Below are positions 36,780-46,769 of a DNA stretch of 64,000 nucleotides, piece by piece. The notes beneath the pieces are model-generated. The model ran no database searches, was not told the DNA's origin, and worked only from the letters and a program-made list of their open reading frames with translations. Position 1 is the first letter of the stretch; each line of letters begins with the position of its first letter. Source of the stretch: Phragmites australis (lineage: Eukaryota; Streptophyta; Magnoliopsida; Poales; Poaceae); NCBI RefSeq assembly GCF_958298935.1, contig NC_084937.1, positions 24,003,568 to 24,067,567 on the forward strand, read 5' to 3'. A program made the position numbers and the translations under genes.

Positions 36780-38440
36780 CATCTAGACCCCTAGGTAAGT
36801 GGTAAATATTTCGGTGATTAACGACAATCGTATCATTGTGACTAAAAAAATTGTTTTGAACGGTATCAAAAAATTTAGTTAACAATGATGATCGGATATT
36901 CTTGATCCCTAAGTTGATTATATGGATGATCAAAGAAGTTGTGCAGCAAGATTAACAATATTCTAGTTCTAAGTGTCACAAGGGAGATGAAGGATACTTA
37001 GAGTAGTATAGGTCTTCTTTTTTAGTTTTTTGACCGTACTATAAAGAGAGACTAGCAGTAGTAACTTAACCTAGTTGAGTCTAAACTTGATTTGATACAC
37101 ACTTATGAAATTCTAGCACTAGGTAGGTTATAGAAGCCCGTGGTTGAGATGTCGTGAAGTTAGAGCTCAAGAAAAAGATTGAATTGGACGAACTCAGTAA
37201 AATTAGCCCCACCAGATAGTCCGATAATGTGACTTTTGTTCTCATCGGATCTTTGTCTCTTAGTCTAGAATAGAAAACAATTGAGTACACAAGATGATCT
37301 GGTGCATAAGTGTGGTATTCACTGGAACCTTTTCTCAGTGACATGTGGCCAAAGTTTTGAGAAGTGTTTCACCGGATAGTCTAGTGATAGTATGGTGAGA
37401 GCACCAGACTAATTTCAATAGAAGCGAAAATTTTCAGAGAAATTGAAGTTGAACTCACCGAATATCCGGTGATGAAAAATGAGACCACTGGATTAATTTT
37501 TGCAGAGGCAATTTCAAGTGCTGAAAATTGAAGATCAAGTGATCGGATAGTATGGTGCAAAGTGAAGTGGACCGGATGGTGTCACCAGACTAATTTTTAC
37601 ATACAGGTTGCTTCAGTCAATTTAAAGTTTCTCAGTTCACCAGATGGTCTGGTGATGGATAAAAAGAGCACCAAAGTAACTATTGCAGAGAAGGTTGCAA
37701 CTGTTTAAAAATTGGAGGTCAACTGATCGGATGGTCCGGTGATAAAGGTATGCTCACCAGATTCCTACACCGGACTATTTCTCAGCAATAACGGATAATG
37801 ACAGCTGATACAGTGAGACTCTGAAGTTTGTACTCACAGGATCGCCCAATGATTGTGAGGAGATGCTTACCAAATCATCCAGTGTTAACACAAACAGTGA
37901 GTTGTTAGGCAACGACTAATTTTGGATCTCTAGCCTATAAATACCCTCTCACTTAGTCTCATATGTTGCTTTCGTAACCCCAGAAGAGCTCATACAATGT
38001 GTGTCATCAATAAGCAAGAGAGTGCACTTGAGTGAATTAGAAAGTTCTTAATTGAATATTAAGGACATCGTTAGTGCTTGGAGATTAGCAAGTGTGTATG
38101 TAGCTGTAGTTTATACTTGATATTGGTTAAGTGAAGTTCTTGGCTTGTTACTCTTGGTAGTTGGCAACAACTAGCTGGTCTTTTGGGATTAGAGGTGTCT
38201 CGGTGAGCTCTTAGAGTTCTTTTGGGAGCCTCGGGAAGAGCTATGCGCTTGGTTTGATGCCCGTCAATCCGAAGATGGAGAAGTGACAATCATGAGTGAG
38301 CACTTGAGACTTCGTGACTCAAGGGGGAGCAATATCTTTTATGGATACTCCAACGAGGACTAGGGGAGAATGCCAACTCCTCGATACCTCGGAAAAAAAT
38401 CAGTGTTTTCTTGTCCATCTCCTTACTCTTCCGCATTTAC
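36780..38440 (-). repeat. CCGGTG-palindrome repeat, inverted copy
   Basis: It reads in the opposite direction to its neighbours. It begins with a tail (TCTAGACCCCTAGG, then ATTTCGGTGATTAACGACAA) that is the inverse of the tail near 2960-2985. It then has CACCGGATAGTCT-type palindromes at 37370-37770, CCTATAAATACCC at 37937, and TTCCGCATTTACATTCG at 38429, where it meets a new forward copy. Confidence 0.65.
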
Positions 38441-39760
38441 ATTCGAGAGAGAGCAAACTCAGCACAAAAGATTTTTATCCTGTGGTATCGATGACATAAA
38501 TGTCATCCCTAGTCAATGTTGAAGCTCCACCAAGTAAATGCTCTCGGTCACTAAGATTCTTTCGGTCACGGCTCTTGAGCCACCAAGTCACAGAGACAAT
38601 GCCTCAATCCAGATGAGCTACCAAGCCACAAAGGTAAAGTCTCACTACTAGTCTCTCTCCCGGTCACTTGTCGCCGTCTTCACTTTGAAGCTTGAGTCAC
38701 CAAGGCAATGATCTACTCGTCCCTGTACAAGCGTCTTGTTGCCGCTCCACATCAAATGAGATTGTAAACAAGCTTGAGCAACTCTGTCTCAAGGTGTAGA
38801 CGAGTCACCAAGACTCCAAGGCATCGGCGTACCACCCGGTACAAGCTAGGATCACTTTTCAATCCACTCTCTAGGCATTAATCACCTAGTGACACTCTTT
38901 TTAGACCTATAAGCACTAATCACATACTAATCGTGTGCTTAATTGCTTTGGATGATCACATTAAGTATTTTGGTGACTTGGATGTCTTCTTAAGTGTCTC
39001 TATGTTTCTCTGGACTTCAGCACCTTCAAATGACCGAGTTGAGGGGTATTTATAGTCTCAAACCCATCAACTAGCCATTTTTTCAATGGCTCAACTTTAC
39101 TGTTTACACTGGATGATCCGGTGACAACAGTGGTACAAGCATCGGACCATCTGGTGTGTACACCTGTAGAAACTAGCTGTTGAACTCCCACTCAAAGTCA
39201 TTGTGAACACCGAACACTCTGGTGTGTACTTCATCTCTATCACCAGACTATCCGATGAGTTATCATGAGCCAATCGAGCCACTTGACTCTTCTCTGCACA
39301 AAATAGTCTGGTGTGATCCTCCGGTGATCATCGGACCATCTGGTGAGTTGACATTCATGCTTCAACACCTGAATCCTTCTCTGCAGGAAATGCTCTGGTG
39401 TAATACTCCGATGAGTACAACTAGTACACCGGATCATCCAATGAGTTTATCTTTCTTTGCCTTCTTTTGAAAATGCTCCAGTGTGTACTGCTTCCTTGAG
39501 CACCGGATCATCCGGTGAGGCTATCCTCACCCTCTATTAGAAATGCTTCGGTGTGTTTACCAATTCATCACCGGACCTTTTGGTGCGTGTAACTTTCTTA
39601 AACTCCACTAACAGAAATACTCCGGTGCGCACTCAGGCCTAACACCGGACTATTCGGTGAGGCTAACAATCTCTGAACATAATGCTCCAGTGAGTGCAAA
39701 CTCATCTGTGCTGAACCATCCGATAAAGCAAATCTTCTTGGGACTTTTCCAATTAAATCA
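38441..39760 (+). repeat. CCGGTG-palindrome repeat, second forward copy
   Basis: It starts within the family at GAGAGAGCAAACTCAGCAC and follows 35575-36779 closely (ATTTTTATCCTGTGGTATCG, CACCTTCAAATGACCGAGT, GGGGTATTTATAG). Its last 250 bp form the left arm of the long inverted repeat. Confidence 0.7.
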
Positions 39761-40010
39761 TCGGATGGTTCAGCACAGAGGAGTTTGCACTCACCGGAGC
39801 ATTATGTTCAAAGACTGTTAGCCTCATCGAATAGTCCGGTGTTAGGCCTGAGTGCGCATCGGAGTATTTCTGTCAGTGGAGTTTAAGAAAGTTACACGCA
39901 CCAGAAGGTCCGATGATGAACTGGTAAACACACCGAAGCATTTCTAATAGAGGGTGAGGATAGTCTCAGTGGATGATTCGGTGCTTAAGGAAGCAATACA
40001 CACCGGAGCA
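39474..40010. repeat. Long near-perfect inverted repeat (251-bp arms, 35-bp loop)
   Basis: 39474-39724 is the reverse complement of 39760-40010 without any net gap: paired positions always sum to 79484. I count about 17 mismatches by eye, about 15 of them transitions. Each arm holds several CCGGTG units. A transcript across it would form a roughly 250-bp hairpin, a suitable Dicer-like substrate; that use is inference. Confidence 0.9.
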
Positions 40011-42002
40011 CACCTGGAAGGAAGCACGTAGAAGAGATGTAATCCCTGTGTGTCCTCTTCCTCCCATGTGTGCTTCTCGTCCACATCGACGGACATGGCG
40101 ACAGCGAGCAACCGCGGAGGCGGCAAACTGGCAGAGGAGGCTGGCGGCGGTAGCGGTGTGGGGAAGCAGGATAGAATGGTGCGGTGACGGGAAGCGGCAC
40201 GGAAGTGAGCGGTGAGGGCGATGGGGATTTAGGGATCGAGGGGCGACGATTGCACTACGTGGAGAGGCTTGTGAGCGAGAGGAGGAGAAGAGGGAGGTGG
40301 TGGGATCAAATGGTCTATAGGAAGAGAAAGGTGAACAGTAAGCAGTGGTAGGAACAATAAAATAGTGTGCATGACGGGAGGAAATGATTCACATACCAAG
40401 TGGAATCTTATAAATAAACTTGAAATTGCTTGGATTATTCAACAAGGAGGAGATGATACTTTGTACTCAAAAACGAAATCTAAAAGCAGGGTTTTGAGGT
40501 AATGCTTGTAAACTCAAAAAGTAGAGCAAAAGGAGCATCTCCTTGAACCAAATGCAGTGGTTCTGAGAGCGTTTGATGATGATTGCAGTGGAAGTACTTT
40601 AAGCTTACGAATTACGAGGCGGTGGTATTTTACAGTAGGGATGTTTAGCAGTGGCATTAGTCTCCCTTTTGTACAGGAGGAAGCATCAAATTCCATAGGC
40701 TTTTCTGGTTGTTCTCTGGTCAATTTCAGGTACTTCTGCAACTACCAATGTATTTGCCGTCATGGCGGTGATACCATAACAACGATTTCGCACCCCTGTC
40801 TTGCCGTTCAAAATTCAAATGCTCCAAGCAGCAAACTCTCAGAAATCATGCACTTACGAAACCTCTCGCCCACAGTCCATGTCCGAGGATCAATCGGCTT
40901 CGTCATCAGCAAGCCAGGCCCCCCGACATCGTCGGTCAGAGAGGCTGTTCTCCTGTGACGACCGACGCGATCAGTGCATGCACGTCGTACGTGCTCGTCC
41001 ATCTCATTGACACAGACGCGCGCCCGCCGGAGAAGGCAACTCCGTACGAGGATGCGATCAGGTTATTTTATTCGTCCTTTTTATCTGATATCTATTATTC
41101 TTTTAATTAATTTTATAATACGAATCTTAATGAAGGGTTCTGATAGCTCATTCTTACGGAAGGACAGTAAAATTTGAGGCTTTTTATAGTGATCCATATT
41201 ACTTATAGATAAGAGATAGTATAAATTTAATCTGATCATATATATAATTGTATATTTCTGTAATTACGATAGTAGTGTTAATATTTACCTATCATATTAT
41301 TAAAGGGCACTATAATCTTTTTTATATCTAATTTTTAAATAATCGTCTAACCAAATAATCAGTTTTCAGATCATTCTAAACATTAAACATATAGATTTGC
41401 ACGATATAACTACCATACTATTTCCTTTTTTCTAAAAATATCTTTATACTATATATTTTTTTTATATACTATTTATACTACTCTAAATAATATATAGTAT
41501 TTTAATCGATCTAAACCATCCGATAAAAAAGAGTTGGCTCAAATTCGTTGGAGACCACCTAAAATTTTCCTTCCCGCGCTTGCCTGTCGGCCAGCGATGA
41601 CGTGACGTCTCCTCCGCATAGGACTCTGCACTGCACGGCTATTGACGGCAGCAGGATCTCGCACACACCCCTGTTCGCTACACTGCGTGTCAGCCCAGAA
41701 CGGAGCAAAAGGGGTTGAAGGCCAGGCAGCCGTGTCCCGGCCCCTCATGCATGTAGGCGCACGATGCCATCCATCTTCTTGCACGTCGCTCCAGTCTCGA
41801 GATGCGCGAACGTCGCTGCTGCCCGGACCCCAGAACGACCAGAACAGTCTCTCTCTTTTTGCTACCGGACGCGTGAGACCACGGCATAAAGCTAGCTAAC
41901 TAGATCAGGCCAAATGATCGGCACGAGGTACGATGATTTTGATCTCATCTAGACTGTACCTACACCAATGCCTCGGTATAGCTTTGCCTGGCATGGGTAT
42001 AT
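40011..42002. other. Intergenic with possible minus-strand gene fragments
   Basis: On the minus strand an ATG at 40098 opens MSVDVDEKHTWEEEDTQG, preceded by pyrimidine-rich, GC-rich DNA like a grass 5' UTR. It runs straight into the inverted repeat, so at most a first exon survives. Minus-strand stretches 40514-40741 and 40808-41002 look coding-like (LKVLPLQSS; WTVGERFRKC) but match no family I know. From 41060 to 41520 the DNA is AT-rich. Confidence 0.35.
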
Positions 42003-43153
42003 TACTATGTAAAAAATAAATAAGAGTGACAGATTATAATTGTTGTGGGTGACGAATCTCGTATTTATTATTCTGAACGTATCACTGATAACATGTAATA
42101 AGTGATGGATATAAATCTGTCACCAATAAAATTATTGGTGACAGTTAAAATTTGATCCGTCACTAATTAAAGTTATTGATGACGGGTCAAAATTGTGACT
42201 CGTCATTTATGATTTATTTGTGACCCGTTACTTATAACTGATATACGGTTTTCGCTTTTTTTAGACATAAAAAAAAGTAAAAAAAAATATTTTTCACCTA
42301 AGTCAATCTAACTTAGGCTTATCACCACTTGCCACGTGTTTCTAACTATTTTTTAAACTATTTTTAGAATGTGCGTTCCGTGGGAATCGAATTCGCGACG
42401 GTCCCTCGTGCGCGTAGCTGCCTAACCACCTTAATCTTGTGTGCGTCCTGAAGGGACTCGGATAAAAGATCCTTTTAACTATTTTGCCAAGGGTCATAAG
42501 TGACGGGTCACAGTTATGATATATCACCAATGTTAATTTTACAATAGACATAAAAACCAGTTGACTCGGAGTACCTTCGGTTAAATGATCATAATTTTTA
42601 CATACGGACTCCGATTTTGAGGTTTTTTTACTCTACGGACATCTAAAAAAAAGTTACATCCGTTTCTCCTCAACTTTGTTGGGTTCGACGAATTTTTTTG
42701 AGGCCTAAAATGGCTTAGAAGATTGAGTTCTGGCCTTCAAAAGTTTCTGCACCGTTTTTAGAACGAGCGTTTGTGTCCATAGTCGTTACCCCTTATATCA
42801 AACTTAAGCAGAAATGTACAATGGTTCATATTCTAGTGCTTTTGGAGTGAGAAAAAATAAGAGAAAAATAAAATAAAAATAATTTTTTTTAATGTTTGGA
42901 TCATTTTCTGTATTTCTGAACAACGTCATTAGTGATGGGTCATAACTTGACCCGTCACTTATGACAGGCCTATGAGACCCATCACCGATGAGTTAGTCAT
43001 TGGTGATGTGACAAAACTTGACCTATCACTAATAACTGGCCTACGATAACCTATGAGTGATGAGTCGTCATTGTTGACGGATCAAGTTTTTATCCGTCAC
43101 AAATGACTAGCATTAGTGATAGGTCATAACTACAACCCGTTACTTATGTAGTG
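42003..43153. mobile_element. Non-autonomous CACTA-like element
   Basis: The right end TTATGTAGTG is the inverse of a CACTAC terminus. The left end TACTATGTAA is a diverged match. Both subterminal zones (42030-42240 and 42925-43150) are packed with repeats in both orientations, such as GTGACGGGTCA, TGACCCGTCAC and ACTTATGAC, as in CACTA elements. No transposase was found. A central segment (42370-42440) resembles the 3' half of a tRNA on the minus strand. Confidence 0.6.
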
Positions 43154-44222
43154 TCCCCTTTGTCTATTTTTCACGTAGTGTACGCTCATCGTCCGCTAGC
43201 TCGGACAGGCAGATTGCACACTCCGCCTTTGCCCATACGCCAGCTGTGGGGGTGCCAATGGTCTCGGAGGTGGGGGTGGTGATGGCAATGGCAACGGTAT
43301 TAGAGGGGAGCTTTGGCTCCTGCACTCATGCGGCGTTGCAGCGCACAAGGCAGCCGAGGAGGAAGCAGGTGGCGGTATGGAGGAAGAAGACGAGGAGGAA
43401 GATACATGTAAGGATGATGAGGATGGTGGCAGTGCCATGGAGTGCTTCGTCATGCCGTATTCCTATCCGGATCAGTCCGGCACGATACGATTTTCTCACA
43501 GGTAGTGTCTTGGGTTGACCCTTTAGCACATGAGTTGATCTGATTAGTTAGTCAGGTCTAATGGAACGTGTCCTAACTAAGTCATATCTAGGTGTGGCTG
43601 TAGCGAGCTGATCGTTAGGTCTAGTTGGCCAGGTCTGCCACGGCATGATGGACGATGCATCGGTGGTGGCGTGCACCGGTAACTTTTCACCTCTCTTTTT
43701 CTTACTCGACCGCTTGCTTTTATGTGTGTAACCTAAAGGAGAGAGCTCATTGTTACGGCGCAAGGGGGCAGTGTGAAGGACAGAGTTAAAGAGGGTGGTC
43801 ATCTCTCATCTCTTGTCGTCCGTTGCTTTTGTTCATCAGTGTGCCGGCCGGGGTGAAAAAAGCTGTGGGCTCGACATTTTACTGGATCTAGGGAAACGAC
43901 GGCAAAAGCTAGGAGAATTTTGACCACTGTTGGGAGGCCGTTTTGTTGTTGCACTTCACCATCGGAAAGAGCGCAGGCCGAGGACAAGGCTCGTATCCTC
44001 GATCGTATGTCTGGTTGGTCATCTGCCACCTACCCTAAGAATCGAACTCCAGATTCTTCATGGAGTGATGTTTAACCTGTCATGTGCCGATGGAGTACTT
44101 CGTGCAGGAATCCCATTTCCAAGGACCGATCATGCACAGGTACTTACTAATACTACTGGTACGTGAAAAGAACCGACACGTATATCAGGTGGTGTAGCAC
44201 AGAAAATACAACTCCATATATC

Positions 44223-44259
<37 letters not shown>

Positions 44260-44857
44260 ATCTATTTTGATCATCATCTCTCTAATCTGATACGTATCTG
44301 TCTATTGATTATTTTATCTATCTTATTAATTTTTTATCTATCTCTTTAATACGAATCTTAATATAAATATAAATGAACGGTGAAGCACGGTTAAAAAAAA
44401 GGAGAAACTATGATTTATCTTATAATTTTTTTATCTATTTTTTTAATATGAATTTCAATCTAAATAAACGATGTAGCTCAGTTAGAAAAAAAAAACTGTG
44501 GTGCATCACCGTGTGTCCGTGTCCACCGACGCTTTTGCACTGCCCTGCCTCCGACAAATCGCACTCCGAAGACCCGTGAAAAGCAGAAGCAATTGGTCTC
44601 TCCGCCCCAGCTGCAAAAACTGCGACGAGCCAACCGTCCCCGCGAGAGTTATACGTACCGGCGACACATGCGAAGTCGCTGCAGTCGCCGCTGCCGACCG
44701 ACCGCCTTTTACTAGCGCGGAAGGCGTCAAACCGACGTGTAGACCGCATGCAACTTTTCTCTTCCCGACCCGACCGCGCCGCAGATCGATACGCCAACAC
44801 AGTCGCTGCCCGCAGAGTCGCAAGTGAAGCCGTGTGTCGGCACCCGGGCTCGCAGAG
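43154..44857. other. Intergenic, no supported gene
   Basis: Short GC-rich open frames at 43246-43520 and 43800-44170 have no recognised domain. The region 44215-44490 is AT-rich. Two related segments ending (T/A)TTTATCTAT(T/C)T...AATATGAAT or AATACGAAT lie near 44330 and 44430. The bHLH promoter should lie in the last part. Confidence 0.4.
44227..44254. repeat. (TA)14 microsatellite
   Basis: Uninterrupted TA dinucleotides. This would be a length-variable marker and may adopt cruciform DNA. Confidence 0.95.
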
Positions 44858-44864
44858 TATTTAA
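44858..44864 (+). promoter_or_regulatory. Probable TATA box of the bHLH gene
   Basis: TATTTAA lies 120 bp before the ATG at 44984, in GC-rich proximal DNA, which would give a 5' leader of about 90 nt. Confidence 0.45.
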
Positions 44865-44983
44865 CAGCTCGGCTCCGGCGAGCAAACGAGAGCTGTGTGC
44901 CCGTGCTAGCTGCACTTACTATCTACTCGCTTCCTTGGCTTCCCGCCTTTCTTCTTTTCAAACCCAGCTCAGGCACAAGCACG

Positions 44984-45715
44984 ATGGTGCCTGTCCGGAG
45001 TGATGAAGCGGAGGTGGCGATGGACGGCGAGTGCTCGGCTCCGGCGGCGACGGCGCGGAGCGGGCCGAGCAGGAGCCACAGCGAGGCGGAGCGGAAGCGG
45101 CGGCAGCGCATCAACGCCCACCTCGCCACGCTTCGCACCCTCCTCCCCGCGGCTTCCCGAGTAAGTCCTTACTCGTGGCGGTTCTTGATGCATACATGTG
45201 TGACCTGTGGCGAACACGATTGCGTGCGTGCGTGCGTATGCATGCAGATGGACAAGGCGGCGTTGCTCGGGGAGGTGGTGCGGCACGTCCGGGAGCTGCG
45301 GGGCGAGGCGGACGCCGCGGCAGCGGGCGCGGCCGTGGCCGTCCCGGGGGAAGGCGACGAGGTCGGCGTGGAGGATGGGCACTCCTGGCGCGGCGGGGAG
45401 AGGACCACCACCAGGCGCGTCAGGGCATGGGTGTGCTGCGCCGACCGGCCTGGGCTCATGTCCGAGCTGGGCCGCGCCGTGCGGTCGGTAAGCGCGAGGG
45501 CGGTGCGTGCGGAGATCGCCACCGTCGGCGGGCGGACGCGGAGCGTCCTGGAGCTGGACGTCGGCGAGCAGCAGGCGGCCGCGGACGGCGAGGGCGCGTC
45601 TTCACGGCCGGCGTTGCAGGCGGCGCTCAGGGCTGTGCTGCTCAGCCGGGAGGAGCTGCTCGCCTCGGAGTGCTACAAGCGACAGCGCTTCTCGGGGCAC
45701 CTCACCAGGGTGTAG
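44984..45715 (+). CDS. bHLH transcription factor with ACT-like domain (two exons)
   Basis: join(44984..45160, 45248..45715), 214 residues. The basic region SHSEAERKRRQRIN carries H32, E36 and R40, the E-box/G-box contact triad. Helix 1 is HLATLRTLLP. Helix 2 is DKAALLGEVVRHVRELR (residues 61-77). An ACT-like fold follows at about 115-163 (RAWVCCADRPGLMSEL, VRAEIATVGGR). This layout matches the plant bHLH30/32/106/107 group, whose members are nuclear regulators linked to stress and development; the exact ortholog is unclear. The donor CGA|GTAAGT and acceptor TGCATGCAG|ATG flank an 87-nt intron at the helix 1-loop junction, the usual place. The intron is in frame and stop-free, so unspliced RNA would add 29 residues. 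The ATG is chosen because upstream in-frame codons begin with GTG and lie beyond the TATA box. Confidence 0.92.
   Translation: MVPVRSDEAEVAMDGECSAPAATARSGPSRSHSEAERKRRQRINAHLATLRTLLPAASRVSPYSWRFLMHTCVTCGEHDCVRACVCMQMDKAALLGEVVRHVRELRGEADAAAAGAAVAVPGEGDEVGVEDGHSWRGGERTTTRRVRAWVCCADRPGLMSELGRAVRSVSARAVRAEIATVGGRTRSVLELDVGEQQAAADGEGASSRPALQAALRAVLLSREELLASECYKRQRFSGHLTRV
45161..45247 (+). other. 87-nt phase-0 intron of the bHLH gene
   Basis: It begins GTAAGTCC and ends GCATGCAG after a TGCG-repeat tract (45221-45236). Its length is divisible by three and no stop occurs in the host frame. Confidence 0.85.
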
Positions 45716-46370
45716 TAGCGCAGTAGCACTGTAGGAGTGAATGACCTGATGAGAGACAGAAGGGAAAGGGTAGGACTGTGACATGTCTACTACCTTTTTT
45801 AGTTGTAACATGTAGATTATCACAAAACTTTCATTGTTTACTCGACCAGTTGGTATTCAAAATTGTTGAGCTCTATCAGGAACTGTAAAATGTGAGTGCA
45901 TGGTCATGTAAAATGACACAAGATGATTGCAGAATGCGAGAGACCAGACGACCAGTCCAAACTGCCCAGGCTAGTCTCATCTTGTACTGAGGCACACGCC
46001 ATGTTTCTTGGCAGTACAGAAGTCAGAAAGATAAGCACACAAGAATACAAGATGTATGGTGATGGAAATGAGCTAAAACAATTTACGATGTGGTAGTTTC
46101 GATAAAGGAGCAGTAAAGATGGACAACGGCGTTCCAGTAGAGCTTTGTAGAGCCCAACAAGTATTGAAAAAGATTCAATTGATAAGACGTACAATTATAA
46201 AGCCGGTCCATTATTTGTATCTCACTATTACAATGATACAGCGAATGGTACAAATGTTACTACAACACAGTGACGCCAAATGTGGCCAAGATTACATGCA
46301 TTCGTATGACTGGTTTTGCAGCTTATTTGTAAAATCTTAATCGTTTCAAGCAGACAACACCACATAAATA
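45716..46370. other. 3' flank of the bHLH gene
   Basis: This is the convergent intergenic space between the bHLH gene and the carbonic anhydrase gene. It probably holds the bHLH 3' UTR. No other gene was seen. Confidence 0.5.
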
Positions 46371-46750
46371 GTTGGATAAAATTCACTTTGGCCCCGGCAG
46401 TTTGACAGACTTTCACTTTGCTACCATATTGTCCATTGTGTTGCACTTCACTCCATTGTGGTTTAGTTCTTCTACAGTCAAGAGTCCCTGTATCAGATAA
46501 CTGCTGCAATGCTGAAGCATGCGTGTCTTCAATGCTTACAACATAAACAAATTCAAGCATGACAAGCTAGTGGCATAGTACCATGCATGTCAATGGGTGA
46601 CGCCAACAGTCTTGTAACAGTTACTTGATACAGGGACTCGCTTCTGCAGAAGATCAATACCACAATGGAGCAAGGTGCAATGAAATGGACAACGTAGTGG
46701 CAAAGCAAAACCATGCTAAACTGCAGGGGGCAGAGTGAAATTTACCCAAG
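46371..46750. mobile_element. Fold-back MITE in the 3' flank of the carbonic anhydrase gene
   Basis: Inverted arms of about 120 bp lie at 46371-46497 and 46624-46750. They share TTCAC, GCAGTTT, TTGTCCAT, CTCCATTGTGGT and GAGTCCCTGTATCA. The ends GTTGG and CCAAG flank by TA on each side, which may be a 2-bp target duplication. There is no coding capacity. It ends 20 bp before the carbonic anhydrase stop codon. Confidence 0.75.
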
Positions 46751-46769
46751 TAAACAAGACCTTGATTGG

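Noticed and set aside
42370..42440. tRNA-like segment on the minus strand
   Set aside because: A B-box-like part is visible but no full cloverleaf or A box could be drawn, so no tRNA gene is called.
45031..45726. 231-residue open frame overlapping the bHLH gene
   Set aside because: It is an Arg/Gly-rich out-of-frame translation of GC-rich DNA; the bHLH frame carries the conserved domain and splice sites.
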